A stretch of 64,000 nucleotides of DNA from Bacillus massiliigorillae (GCF_000380245.2 NZ_HG428742.1:1-64000); one strand, 5' to 3'; shown: positions 9,451-18,431, counted from the stretch's first letter. A program made the numbers and translations. Notes: a model not told the origin generated them from the letters alone.

Positions 9451-10440
9451 TTATTTTTTTGTGTCAACGCTTTCACGACTAATAACTTCAAAATCCACGA
9501 TGGAAGTTGATGGTACTTTTTCTTGATTAATAAGCTTCACCATATTTTGAGCTGCTAATTTTCCACCCTTTTTATAATGAAACTTGACAGTTGTAATTTC
9601 TGGATTTGTAAATTCCGTCATGCTATAACCACCAAATCCAGTAATAGAAACATCCATCGGAACAGTTAGCTCACTCTTTTGTATCGCTTTTAAAGCACCG
9701 AATGCAATATTATCCGTTGCACAAACAATTAAACTCGGCTGGAAATCCTTTAATATTTCAGGTACACATTCAACTGCGTCTTCAATTTTAAAGCTTGTTT
9801 CATAGTATCTCACATCACAATTTTTATATTCACTGACCGCTTGTTGGAATCCCTCTTTTCTTCTAATCCCAACGGCAATATCCTTTTCCGTTACACCTAA
9901 AAAGGCAATTCTTCGATGTCCTTTTTGTAATACCACTTTCCCTAATTCATATGCGGCATCGTAATCATTGTGAATAACACTGTATATTTCCTCATGTTCC
10001 TGACCAACAATAATAGCAGGAATATCAGACTGGTTAAATGCTTTAATATGCTCTTCCGTAATAACTGTAGCAAGTAGTATAATTCCAGCTACTCTTTGCT
10101 TCTGTAATGTATATATATTTTCAATTTCGCGCTGTATATTTTGACTTGTATTCAAAATTAAAACTTGGTAATCATAATCTCTCAACTGCTCATCGATTCC
10201 AATAAGCGTTTGGTTCGTAGCGAATGAATCTAAACGGGGTACAATTGTTCCAATAATTTTCGTTTGTTTTGCCTTTAAGCTTTGAGCAAATCGATTTGGT
10301 GAATAACCGGTTTCTGAGATAACCTCTTCAATCCGCTTACTCGTTTCTTTGCTCACTGACCCCCCGTTTAAATAACGAGAAATCGTACTCTTCGCAAACC
10401 CCGTAATTCTCGCAATATCCGCAATTGTAGTTGCCATCAA
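9451..10440 (-). CDS. scrR: LacI-family repressor of the sucrose genes
   Basis: A 329-residue LacI/GalR regulator. The N-terminal helix-turn-helix reads TIADIARITGFAKSTISRYLNGG with the usual hinge helix (SPNRFAQSLK), followed by a periplasmic-binding-protein-like sugar-sensing domain (about residues 60-325). It is directly upstream of scrA, and the palindromic operators in the gap indicate that it represses scrAB. The start may be the second Met. Effector presumably fructose, sucrose or a phosphate of them, inferred from the neighbours only. Confidence 0.88.
   Translation of the reverse strand: MMATTIADIARITGFAKSTISRYLNGGSVSKETSKRIEEVISETGYSPNRFAQSLKAKQTKIIGTIVPRLDSFATNQTLIGIDEQLRDYDYQVLILNTSQNIQREIENIYTLQKQRVAGIILLATVITEEHIKAFNQSDIPAIIVGQEHEEIYSVIHNDYDAAYELGKVVLQKGHRRIAFLGVTEKDIAVGIRRKEGFQQAVSEYKNCDVRYYETSFKIEDAVECVPEILKDFQPSLIVCATDNIAFGALKAIQKSELTVPMDVSITGFGGYSMTEFTNPEITTVKFHYKKGGKLAAQNMVKLINQEKVPSTSIVDFEVISRESVDTKK
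9462..9475 (-). promoter_or_regulatory. cre-like site (CcpA) inside the 3' end of scrR
   Basis: TGAAAGCGTTGACA on the minus strand fits the catabolite-responsive element TGWAANCGNTNWCA. It overlaps the last codons of scrR, about 140 bases before the scrA start, a plausible position for glucose repression of scrAB. Confidence 0.5.
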
Positions 10441-10487
10441 ACGTTCCTCATTTCAACAATAATACAATGATTATACAATAAAAACTG

Positions 10488-10505
10488 AAGTACCGGCACC
10501 GGTCC
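10488..10505. repeat. ACCGGCACCGGT dyad, copy 1
   Basis: TACCGGCACCGGTCC followed by T5. The same string with one base changed recurs at 10812-10830, and weaker versions (ACCGTCACCG, GCACCAGTCC) occur at 10872 and 10941. It lies about 50 bases before the scrR start, so it might be an operator as well as a repeat edge. Confidence 0.45.
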
Positions 10506-10555
10506 TTTTTGATAAGTGAATTTACTTCATTGGTTTTACTTCCAATCAAAAAGGA

Positions 10556-10655
10556 GCTATGCGGCAGGCATAAGACGAGTCGTTCTTTGAAACCCGCTTT
10601 TGGTTTCAAAAACGGATTGGCTTATGACAGAGTATAGCAGGTGGAAGGTTGGACA
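10556..10655. repeat. Intergenic repeat tail module (copy A)
   Basis: About 100 bases (ATAAGACGAGTCGTTCTTTG... to ...GGTTGGACA) related to the tail of the repeat at 23918-24007, with a TGAAACC/GGTTTCA inverted repeat. Here it precedes the core module, whereas at 23.9 kb and 35.8 kb it follows it. Confidence 0.6.
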
Positions 10656-10657
10656 AT

Positions 10658-10808
10658 AGAAAAGTGGAAGCGACCGTTTTGCTCCGTATGGACTGGAGCC
10701 CATCGACTGAGATAAAGGAAACACGAAGAGACGATAGGCGATTCAATGTTGACTAATCATAGGGAGATTGGCGAAGTCCACTAGGAGCTGGTCGCTGGAG
10801 CTAGACAA
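10658..10808. repeat. bcr-like intergenic repeat, short form (copy A)
   Basis: About 150 bases starting GAAAAGTGGAAGCGACC and ending GTCGCTGGAGCTAGACA; the two ends are partly complementary. The same element without internal insertion is found at 36526-36677, and with a nested insertion at 23640, 35483 and 57037. It resembles the mobile repeats (bcr family) of the B. cereus group; the family name is my recollection, not checked. Confidence 0.7.
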
Positions 10809-11099
10809 ACTGAAATACCGGCACCGGTCCTTTTTGATTGTTTAATCAAAAAATCGTAAGTCGCATAAAAAAGCACCAGTCCTTGTTTTATAACAAATCA
10901 AAAAAGAGCTATATGGTAAACATAAAATAGAAACGAAAAATACCGTCACCGCTACTTAAACACCCTGTATTAGTACAATATTTAAAATTTTCTATATATT
11001 AACCCTTTTAATTAGAGTCCATGCTCATCTTACACTATAATGAAGATATAGAAATGTTTTGACAACAAATGACAAAGTTAGAAATGGGGAGAATCTAGC
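10809..11099. other. Repeat-derived intergenic sequence before the crotonase-family gene
   Basis: Contains a second ACCGGCACCGGT dyad (10812-10830) and degenerate copies of the sequence at 10500-10575 (AATCAAAAA-GAGCTAT). No open frame worth calling. A GGGGAG ribosome binding site lies at 11085-11092 for the next gene. Confidence 0.5.
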
Positions 11100-11900
11100 A
11101 TGCAAGTAAAAATTAACCGCATGGAAACCGAACAAGCAAAAATCGTTCTTCAAGAAACAGCTGGGCTAGCTATAATTACTATTCATCGCCCTCATTTAAA
11201 AAATGCTTTAACTGCAAATATGTGGAACCAACTTGCAGAAACCGCCTTACAAGTACTTGAAAATCCCAAAAACAAAGTTTTGTTATTAAGGGGAGCTGGA
11301 GAGCAATTAACTGCAGGTTCGGATATTAAAGAATTTAATCAAATGACTTTAGAGGAAGCTGAAAATGCATTTGTAACAATGGAAAAAACGATTTCTACAT
11401 TCGAATCTCTACCTATTCCAACCATCGCTGTTATTAACGGTCCTGCAATGGGAGCTGGGTTAGAACTAGCTTTAGCATGTGATATTCGAGTTGGATCAGA
11501 AAAAGCAAAATTAGGAATTCCAGTTGGAAAATTAGGAATTACTTTAAACAATAAATTTGCTCAAAGACTTGTTAATTTAATTGGTCCAAGTATGGCGAAG
11601 GATTTAGTATATACAGGTCGAATTTTAAAATCTGAAGAAGCGTACCGAGTAGGCATGCTCAATTATGTTGTAAAAGAAAAAGATTTAGACCGTTATGCTA
11701 TTCGTATGGGGAATTTAGTAGCTTCTCAATCACCAGCATCTTTACTTGCAATTAAACAAGCAGTACAAGAATGTGTTGAAAGTGCTCCTGTACTGTGGAA
11801 AGGCTCAACTCCTTTTGTTGATGCAAATGATTTCCCAGAAGGAATTGCAGCATTTGTTGAGAAGCGAAAGCCACAATTTATTCGTCGTACAAAAAAATAA
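11100..11900 (+). CDS. Crotonase-family (enoyl-CoA hydratase/isomerase-like) protein
   Basis: A 266-residue soluble protein with the crotonase fold. The oxyanion-hole segment (LTAGSDIKEF) and the NGPAMGAGLELALACDIRV block are clear, keeping the first catalytic Glu position. At the position of the second catalytic Glu (PE in the usual FGQPE motif) it reads GIPVGKLGI, so that Glu is Val; simple hydration of enoyl-CoA is therefore doubtful and isomerase or another crotonase reaction is possible. The ATG follows GGGGAG by about 8 bases. No functional partners are adjacent. It is not close enough in sequence or place to be called caiD. Confidence 0.8.
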   Translation: MQVKINRMETEQAKIVLQETAGLAIITIHRPHLKNALTANMWNQLAETALQVLENPKNKVLLLRGAGEQLTAGSDIKEFNQMTLEEAENAFVTMEKTISTFESLPIPTIAVINGPAMGAGLELALACDIRVGSEKAKLGIPVGKLGITLNNKFAQRLVNLIGPSMAKDLVYTGRILKSEEAYRVGMLNYVVKEKDLDRYAIRMGNLVASQSPASLLAIKQAVQECVESAPVLWKGSTPFVDANDFPEGIAAFVEKRKPQFIRRTKK

Positions 11901-12014
11901 AAAATGCCAAAAGAATTTCACTTATTCTTAACAAACTCCAAGTAATATATGTTGCATAGGAAATTTATTAATTGTGTCAAAATTAAAGTTTAGTTTTATG
12001 TCAGAATCACTTGT

Positions 12015-12049
12015 TAAAAAAAACACCTTTATGAACAAGGTGTTTTTTT
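12015..12049 (+). terminator. Intrinsic terminator
   Basis: AACACCTT-tatgaac-AAGGTGTT stem followed by T7 on the plus strand, with an A run on the left so it could act both ways between the convergent genes. Confidence 0.8.
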
Positions 12050-12109
12050 ATTTCTATATAGATTTAGACGCTGTTGTTTTTCGCTCAGCTAACTGTTAGT
12101 CATACAAAC

Positions 12110-12946
12110 TCATCCACTAATCAATACACTTTCTTTTTTCTTAACTGTTGATGTAGATGTTACATGGATATAAATTGAATTAATCTCTATATTCAAAAAT
12201 TCTAAGAAGCGTTGGTGAATTTCACTCTGTAATTCACCCATTATTTCAAAAATTTCATACGTTATAGGAAACACAATTCCTACATTCAAATTTACAGAAG
12301 GATGCCCTTCTAAAAAAATTTTAATAGAATCATAATGTAAAACATAAGGATTCATTCGACAAATTTCTTCCACAATATCTATAAATACTTTTTTTTCAAT
12401 GTGAATACTCCCTTTATGGAAGTCAGGAAATACTATAGTTGTTTCTCCTATTCGTTCTTTTTTATTTGAGAAAATCTCCATCCCTCGTTGGATTAACTTC
12501 TTAAAAAAGTTTTGTTCCACTTGTCTATAAGGAATCGGTATAACGTGCTTTCCTTCAGTCTTTCTCACATATTGTGCCATCTTGATTTCACTCGAAGTAC
12601 GAATATCTTCCACATAATAATGATGTTGAATCTTTCCCATTTCTAGACGATCCGCAATTAACTTTGTCATTCGATCCGATGTTCCAATAATAAGAATTTT
12701 ACCTATAAAATAGCTTTTCAAAGCTTGTTGCACTTCTTTTCGATGGCTTTCATCAGTAAATGTAGCACGTTTAACAGCAGCCAATGTATATTTCTCAAAC
12801 TTAGCTGATGTTCCAGCAACTTTTTGACCATTCACAATTAATAACCCATCATCAATAATGGCAGGAATCTTCTTCTGATGAGCAAACGCCAATGCACTTG
12901 TACTTTTACCTGTGCCACTTGAACCACTTAACGAGAAAATTTCCAT
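12110..12946 (-). CDS. P-loop ATPase with C-terminal Asp23/Gls24-like domain
   Basis: About 278 residues. The N-terminus is a P-loop (SLSGSSGTGKSTS, about residues 4-16). The next about 130 residues include IIDDGLLIVNGQKVAG and LIIGTSDRMTKLIADRL, reminiscent of a nucleotide-binding fold sensing a cell-state signal. The C-terminal about 110 residues (GSIHIEKKVFIDIVEEI...SVNLNVGIVFPITYEIFEIMGELQSEI) follow the Asp23/Gls24 alkaline-shock pattern. I do not know a characterised homologue. I take the ATG at 12946; the alternative GTG at 12955 adds three residues, and neither has a strong ribosome binding site. Monocistronic. Confidence 0.7.
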   Translation of the reverse strand: MEIFSLSGSSGTGKSTSALAFAHQKKIPAIIDDGLLIVNGQKVAGTSAKFEKYTLAAVKRATFTDESHRKEVQQALKSYFIGKILIIGTSDRMTKLIADRLEMGKIQHHYYVEDIRTSSEIKMAQYVRKTEGKHVIPIPYRQVEQNFFKKLIQRGMEIFSNKKERIGETTIVFPDFHKGSIHIEKKVFIDIVEEICRMNPYVLHYDSIKIFLEGHPSVNLNVGIVFPITYEIFEIMGELQSEIHQRFLEFLNIEINSIYIHVTSTSTVKKKESVLISG

Positions 12947-13005
12947 TCCCAACACCCGATTTTCTTTTTTCTAAATTATATATTTTTTCAGTCAAATTAT
13001 ACAAA

Positions 13006-13033
13006 TAAAAAAAGAAGCTGTAAGCTTCTTTTT
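13006..13033 (-). terminator. Terminator of the yitT-like gene
   Basis: AAGAAGCTTACAGCTTCTT followed by T6 on the minus strand, directly after the stop codon region. Confidence 0.75.
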
Positions 13034-13037
13034 AGTG

Positions 13038-13862
13038 CTAAATAAAATTCTTACTTAAAACATCTTTCACGTCATGAACAATAATGAATGCTTGATCATC
13101 AATTTTCTCTGTAATTTTTCGAAGATTAGTTAATTCTTGTTTACGGATAATAACATATAGTACTTCCTTATCTTGATTACTATAGTATCCTTTTCCTTTA
13201 ATAATTGTAATACCTCTATTAATCTTGAATGCTATTTGTTTAGCAATTTCTTCATGTTTATCCGAAATAATAGTAATAGACTTCTTCGTATTTGATCCTT
13301 CAATCACATAATCCATCACTTTTGTCGCAATAAACAGAGCAATGATTGTAAGTAACATTTTCTCTAAACCAATTACGTAAATAGAACCTATAACAACAAT
13401 CAAATCCACGAATAAAGTTGTATAGCTAATATTCCAACGAAAGGATGTATTACAGATTTTCGCAATAATAACTGATCCAGCCGTTGTACCACCAGCTCTA
13501 ACAATTACACCTATACCAGCACCCATTAATACGCCACCAAAAATACAATAAATAATAACATTTTCAGTATGAACAACCCATGTTTCCGTTAAAGCTAAAA
13601 AGATAGAACTACTAAGAATAAAAAATAATGTGTAAAAAATCGTCTTTCTATCAAGAAACTTATATCCAATTAACAATAAAACAGAATTAATAGATAAATT
13701 CACAATACTAGGTGAAAACTCAAAAAGATAATACAAAACAATCGTGATTCCTGTTACTCCACCTTCCGCTAAACTACCAGGAATAATAAACGAATTAATA
13801 GCTATAGCATATAAAAATGATCCTAGTATAATCATTATTATTTCCTTAAAATATTTATTCAC
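13038..13862 (-). CDS. YitT-family membrane protein
   Basis: A 274-residue protein with five to six hydrophobic helices in the first about 190 residues (YitT/DUF161 pattern: PGSLAEGGVTGITIVLYYLF, VRAGGTTAGSVIIAKI) and a cytoplasmic C-terminal DUF2179 domain (about 195-274; GITIIKGKGYYSNQDKEVLY). Family function is not established. Several paralogues are usual in Bacillus. Upstream terminator-free region and own start; single gene. Confidence 0.85.
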   Translation of the reverse strand: MNKYFKEIIMIILGSFLYAIAINSFIIPGSLAEGGVTGITIVLYYLFEFSPSIVNLSINSVLLLIGYKFLDRKTIFYTLFFILSSSIFLALTETWVVHTENVIIYCIFGGVLMGAGIGVIVRAGGTTAGSVIIAKICNTSFRWNISYTTLFVDLIVVIGSIYVIGLEKMLLTIIALFIATKVMDYVIEGSNTKKSITIISDKHEEIAKQIAFKINRGITIIKGKGYYSNQDKEVLYVIIRKQELTNLRKITEKIDDQAFIIVHDVKDVLSKNFI

Positions 13863-14079
13863 CTTAAATTCTCTCCTAACCGAGCTCCATTTTCTCGTTG
13901 TTAAACTGTCATAAGTATAAATGCCTCAAATCATTATATCAATAAAATACCTTCCAACTTATAGACAACTTTTTAAAACGTATGTATGAAATAAAATAGA
14001 TGGTTAAATACTGTAAGACTTGCTTTATAAGAATTTGCTATACTTTACATATAAATATGAGCAATTGGGGGCTATACCT

Positions 14080-14553
14080 ATGAAAAATATATACTTCTAT
14101 CCAAGTGATATCGGCAAATTAGGCGTCGTTCAAGAAGAGCAAGCTATAACACGTATTTATTTTCAAAATGAAAACATACCTGAGGATTTAATAGAATTTG
14201 AAACAGACTTAATTAAAGAAGCTGGCCAACAAATTCAAGAATATTTTGCAGGTAAACGTAAAGACTTCACCATTCCACTTGCTCCAAATGGTACACCATT
14301 TATGCAAAGCGTCTGGAAAGCTTTAATAGAAATCCCTTATGGAGAAACAAGGAGCTATAAAGATGTAGCTGAAAGCATTGAAAACCCTAAAGCTGTTCGT
14401 GCAGTCGGAATGGCTAATAATCGAAATCCATTGCCAATCGTTATACCTTGTCATCGTGTAATAGGGGCAAATGGAAAACTAGTTGGCTATGGTGGTGGTC
14501 TTGATATTAAAATTCTACTTTTAGACTTGGAGAAAAAACATGGAAACATTTAA
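14080..14553 (+). CDS. ogt: Methylated-DNA-protein cysteine S-methyltransferase
   Basis: Suicide DNA repair protein that moves the methyl group from O6-methylguanine to its own cysteine. The active site IPCHRVIGANGKLVGYGGG is present (PCHRV), preceded by the DNA-binding recognition helix (AVRAVGMANNRNPLPIV). I take the ATG at 14080, preceded by TTGGGGGC at good spacing, giving 157 residues; the open frame extends upstream to 14020 without a ribosome binding site. It overlaps alkA by 14 bases, so the two are translationally coupled as a small alkylation-repair operon. Confidence 0.92.
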   Translation: MKNIYFYPSDIGKLGVVQEEQAITRIYFQNENIPEDLIEFETDLIKEAGQQIQEYFAGKRKDFTIPLAPNGTPFMQSVWKALIEIPYGETRSYKDVAESIENPKAVRAVGMANNRNPLPIVIPCHRVIGANGKLVGYGGGLDIKILLLDLEKKHGNI

Positions 14554-15145
14554 ATATGGTGATACCGAGCTCGATTATTTAAAAATGAAAGATGAAAAAC
14601 TAGCCCACCTCATCGAACAACATGGCATGATTGAACGGAAAGTTACGCCCGATTTATTCACCGCACTAATCAATAGCGTTGTCAGCCAACAAATTTCTAC
14701 AAAGGCTGCTGCTACTGTGTGGAACAGACTCATTCAACATCTTGGCGAAATCTCACCACAGATAATTGCTAATGCAACAGTAGAAGAAATTCAACAATGC
14801 GGTTTATCTACACGAAAAGCGAACTATATAAAAGGTATTGGAGATGCAGTCGTCAATGGCGAATTACAATTAGACGAGTTTCCTAAACTGTCTGACCAAG
14901 AAGTCATTGATCGATTATCCTCACTACATGGTATCGGTGTATGGACAGCGGAAATGCTATTAATTTTTTCTATGCAGCGTTCGGATATAATTAGCTGGGG
15001 TGATTTAGGCATTCGTAGAGGACTTACCCGATTGTACGCTTTAGAAGACTTAACAAAAGAACAGTTTAACGAATATAAAAAACGTTATTCTCCTTATGGA
15101 TCAGTTGCTTCCCTTTATATTTGGAAACTCGGAAATAACAAATAA
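14540..15145 (+). CDS. alkA: DNA-3-methyladenine glycosylase (HhH-GPD family)
   Basis: Base-excision glycosylase removing alkylated purines. The 201-residue product shows the helix-hairpin-helix and GPD segment (LSSLHGIGVWTAEMLLIFSMQRSDIISWGDLGIRRG), with catalytic Asp in SWGDLGI. It lacks the N-terminal domain of E. coli AlkA, as many Bacillus members do. Start overlaps the end of ogt. Substrate class is inferred from the family and the ogt partner. Confidence 0.88.
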   Translation: METFKYGDTELDYLKMKDEKLAHLIEQHGMIERKVTPDLFTALINSVVSQQISTKAAATVWNRLIQHLGEISPQIIANATVEEIQQCGLSTRKANYIKGIGDAVVNGELQLDEFPKLSDQEVIDRLSSLHGIGVWTAEMLLIFSMQRSDIISWGDLGIRRGLTRLYALEDLTKEQFNEYKKRYSPYGSVASLYIWKLGNNK

Positions 15146-15147
15146 AT

Positions 15148-15182
15148 AAAAAGGTACTCCCCGCTAAACGGAAGTACCTTTT
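15148..15182. terminator. Bidirectional terminator between alkA and HAD gene
   Basis: AAAAAGGTACT...AGTACCTTTT inverted repeat between convergent genes, with A and T runs on the two sides. Confidence 0.8.
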
Positions 15183-15187
15183 CCTAT

Positions 15188-15973
15188 TTATTTCAAATCA
15201 TCTAAGATTGTAAATAATTCTTCTAAATGTTTAATTTCATATGTTGGAACAACTTCATTTCTTTCTTTATCATGACGATTAATCCACACAGATTTAATGC
15301 CTGCACGCGAAGCTCCAAGTACATCGGTCATTAAGTTATCACCAACCATAATCGCTTCATCTTTCGTTACATTCATAATCTCAAGTGCATGTTCAAAAAT
15401 CTTTACATCTGGTTTTCCTTTACCAAAATCACCAGAAATGACGATTTTATCAAAGTATGGAACTAACTCAGGTGTAATTTCTAGCTTCGTATTTTGTAAT
15501 TCTGGTGAGCCGTTTGTTAATAACAATAAAGCATATTCACCCTTTAGCTTATCTAACACTTGAAATGTTTCTTCATATAGAATAGGTGATTTTCTTCTTT
15601 CTTGAGGAAAGCGTTCAGCTAACTCTGCTCCAAATTCTTCATTATCAATGCCGATTGCCTTCAAGCCTTGTGTCCAAGCATCCTTTCGATAACCTGGTAC
15701 AATCTCTTTCATTTTTGGAAATTCTAAAGTATCATCTCCAAAGTTACCCCAAAGACCTTCGAACGGATTAATGCCTATCATTTTCGTAAACTCATATGTT
15801 TCATAAGAAGCATATAATTGTTGCGCAGCTTCACGCACTGCTTCTTCTAACTTATCTGCATCTACGCCAACTTTCTCCTGAGCATATTCACAAGTTGCTC
15901 TGAACGCTTCACTTATACTTTTATGATCCCAAAGAAGCGTATCATCTAAATCAAAAAACACTGCTTTAACCAT
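15188..15973 (-). CDS. HAD-superfamily hydrolase (subfamily IA phosphatase)
   Basis: A 261-residue cytoplasmic HAD enzyme. Motif I is FFDLDDTLLW (nucleophile Asp8, acid/base Asp10), motif II is LLLTNGS, motif III Lys lies in GKPDVKIFE, and motif IV is MVGDNLMTDVLGA. A helical cap (about residues 20-115) fits subfamily IA. The substrate cannot be read from sequence; relatives act on small sugar or nucleoside phosphates. Single gene with a terminator downstream. Confidence 0.87.
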   Translation of the reverse strand: MVKAVFFDLDDTLLWDHKSISEAFRATCEYAQEKVGVDADKLEEAVREAAQQLYASYETYEFTKMIGINPFEGLWGNFGDDTLEFPKMKEIVPGYRKDAWTQGLKAIGIDNEEFGAELAERFPQERRKSPILYEETFQVLDKLKGEYALLLLTNGSPELQNTKLEITPELVPYFDKIVISGDFGKGKPDVKIFEHALEIMNVTKDEAIMVGDNLMTDVLGASRAGIKSVWINRHDKERNEVVPTYEIKHLEELFTILDDLK

Positions 15974-16109
15974 TTCTCTACCCCAACTCCTATCTTGTCG
16001 ATAATTCTATCATACACACGTTCATTTTTTTTGAAAAGACAGAACTAATAATCTATTAAGAATAATATATACTATATTACTTAATAACTAGTGTTCATGG
16101 CTTCATTCA

Positions 16110-16145
16110 AAAAAAGACGCATGCCTACACACGCGCCTTCCTTTT
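16110..16145 (-). terminator. Weak terminator of the GH10-like gene
   Basis: AAGGCGC / GCGTCTT imperfect stem followed by T7 on the minus strand just after the stop codon. Confidence 0.5.
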
Positions 16146-16151
16146 ACCTTA

Positions 16152-18431
16152 TTACTTCAAACTAGCAGTAGGAACAAATCCCTCTACATTATTACTAGAT
16201 TTAATTAGTGACCAGCTTCCAACTTGATAACCGATTGTCACAACATCACCCTTCTTAAGTGTACCTACTTGTACATATTCAGGCTTAGGTCCTTTACGAA
16301 TCGATAAAGAATCTGATTGGACAGTCATGCTACCAGTAAATGAAATGGTTGGATTATTTACGCGAAGCTTATAATCAACTGCTCGCGCTAAGAATATTGC
16401 ATAGTCAGCTCGAATAATGTTCTGACTTGCACCAAAGTTACCTTCGCTAATACCTTGTGCAATACCTCTAGAAGTTAAAGCTTTTGCAGCACCAGATAAC
16501 GAGCCACCAAATTCATAACCAAACGCTTTACTAATCACAACAGCCATTTCACCACGTGTAATCTTAGCGTCTGGCTTAAATGAACCATCACTATAGCCAG
16601 AAAGAATCTTTAAATCTACAGCTGATTGAATATAACCAGATGCAAAATTATTTTTACCTACATCTTTAAAAGATGTATTTCGTTTTTCACCATCAAGATT
16701 TAACGCTCGTCCAACCATTGCTGCTGCTTCAGCACGTGTTAAATTCTGACCTGGATTATAAGATCCTTTTCCATCTCCACTAACAATATTACCTTCTTTT
16801 AAATAAGCAATTTCCTTAAATGCACGATGTTTAGAAGTTACATCGTTAAAGATATAAACTACTTCTTCAATATCGCCTACCTGGGCAATAGCTGCTGTCT
16901 TACTTTCAACACCTGTTGCCGATACAGCAGTCACTCCGTATGTATACGTCTTTTCAGGATTAGCGGTCTTATCTACAAATGTTGTATTTCCATTTGTATT
17001 ATAAACAACATCAACTATGTTTTTCGGGTCCTGATATGAACCTTCATTACTTCCATCAAAACGATAGATTACATATTTTCTAGGCTTAGTACTGTTGTTA
17101 TCAGTAATTGCTAGCTTAATGCCTGTTGATTCCACTGTAGCTTGCACTGCTGTTGGCTCTGCAGGTACAGTGCTATTCTTCCAAGATGTTGCTGGTGTTA
17201 AAGCATTGTAGTTATACAGATTCTCCTTAATATAAGCAGAATATCCTAATGGATTGTTCTGTAGATCCCTTAACGAGAAATGCATTTGCCCCTTTACATT
17301 TGTAGCTGCTCGATTATCTACAATTTGTCCTGGTAGCTCCATCTTATTATTCCATGCCGTATCTGAATCGTTAGCTATTTTATAATCTGCCGTACCAATA
17401 TATAAATTTACTGGATGTACCTTCGCATATGTTTGCACTTCACTATTCCACCATTTTAATAGAGTTGAATAGTTTGCTGTTTTGTGATTTCTAGACCAAT
17501 AGATTTGCGGAGTAATATAATCAATAGACCCATCTTTCATCCATTGTCTTGTATCGGCAAAAATATCATCATAATTCGTTGCACCATTTGTATCACTTCC
17601 TGTTGAATCATTTGCCTTATTACGCCAAATGCCACGAGGAGAGATACCGAATTGTACGTGAGGTTTTAGAGACTTAATAGCCCCATATAAATCTTTCACT
17701 AATACATTTACATTATCTCGACGCCAATCTTCAATATTTTTAAAACCAGTTCCATATTTTTTAAATGTTTCCTGGTCAGCAAAGTTTTTACCTGGATAGA
17801 AATAATCATCCATATGTACAGCATCTAAATCATAGTTTCCTACTAATTCTTTCACTGTATCAATTAAGTACTTTTGCACTTCAGGAAGCCCTGGATTTAA
17901 ATAATATTGATTACCTGAAGACGTAGAATATTTGACAATCCAATTAGGATTTGTACGCGCTACATTATTAGCTGCTAGACTATTAAACATTGTATCTGAT
18001 GTAGCTACACGATATGGATTAATCCACGCATGTAGTTCCATTCCTCGTTTATGAGCTTCATCTAACATAATTTGTAGCGGATCATACCCTGGGTTCTTAC
18101 CTTGCGTTCCTGTTGCGAAAGAAGACCATGGAGCTAACTTAGAAGGATAGAAAGCATCACTCATTGGTTTTACTTGAAAAATAACCGTGTTAAATTTCTT
18201 TCCCTTTAAATCATCCAATGTTGTACGTACCCATGCACTATATGAATTTTTATCCATTTTATCAACCTTAGGAATATCCTGATTCCATACAGTTGCAATC
18301 CAAGCTGCACGCATTTCATTCTTAGGCGTTGTATTACTTGCTGCTTTAGTTTGTACTGGAAGCAAAGATACAAGTAATGCAAAAATCATCGCTACTGACA
18401 TCGTTATACGAAATAGATTTTTCCTCATCAT
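16152..18431 (-). CDS. Secreted glycosyl hydrolase-like protein (GHL10/DUF187) with SLH and SH3 domains
   Basis: A 759-residue surface protein. Residues 1-31 are a signal peptide (LVSLLPVQTKAA). Residues about 37-350 are a GHL10/DUF187 barrel (MRAAWIATVWNQD, YDLDAVHMDDYFYPG, VQFGISPRGIWR, IDYITPQIYWSR). A linker and fibronectin-III-like region (about 410-520) follow, then two clear S-layer-homology repeats and a degenerate third (about 527-690), then a bacterial SH3 domain (about 700-759; LSIRKGPKPEYVQVGTL). The barrel family is linked to cell-wall or extracellular glycans; the substrate is unknown. SLH repeats would tether it to the wall polymer. AAGGAGG precedes the start. Confidence 0.88.
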   Translation of the reverse strand: MMRKNLFRITMSVAMIFALLVSLLPVQTKAASNTTPKNEMRAAWIATVWNQDIPKVDKMDKNSYSAWVRTTLDDLKGKKFNTVIFQVKPMSDAFYPSKLAPWSSFATGTQGKNPGYDPLQIMLDEAHKRGMELHAWINPYRVATSDTMFNSLAANNVARTNPNWIVKYSTSSGNQYYLNPGLPEVQKYLIDTVKELVGNYDLDAVHMDDYFYPGKNFADQETFKKYGTGFKNIEDWRRDNVNVLVKDLYGAIKSLKPHVQFGISPRGIWRNKANDSTGSDTNGATNYDDIFADTRQWMKDGSIDYITPQIYWSRNHKTANYSTLLKWWNSEVQTYAKVHPVNLYIGTADYKIANDSDTAWNNKMELPGQIVDNRAATNVKGQMHFSLRDLQNNPLGYSAYIKENLYNYNALTPATSWKNSTVPAEPTAVQATVESTGIKLAITDNNSTKPRKYVIYRFDGSNEGSYQDPKNIVDVVYNTNGNTTFVDKTANPEKTYTYGVTAVSATGVESKTAAIAQVGDIEEVVYIFNDVTSKHRAFKEIAYLKEGNIVSGDGKGSYNPGQNLTRAEAAAMVGRALNLDGEKRNTSFKDVGKNNFASGYIQSAVDLKILSGYSDGSFKPDAKITRGEMAVVISKAFGYEFGGSLSGAAKALTSRGIAQGISEGNFGASQNIIRADYAIFLARAVDYKLRVNNPTISFTGSMTVQSDSLSIRKGPKPEYVQVGTLKKGDVVTIGYQVGSWSLIKSSNNVEGFVPTASLK

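Noticed and set aside
11100..11900. Crotonase-family gene as the missing caiD
   Set aside because: It is 28 kb from the cai genes, on the other strand, has no shared promoter type and lacks the second catalytic Glu that CaiD keeps.
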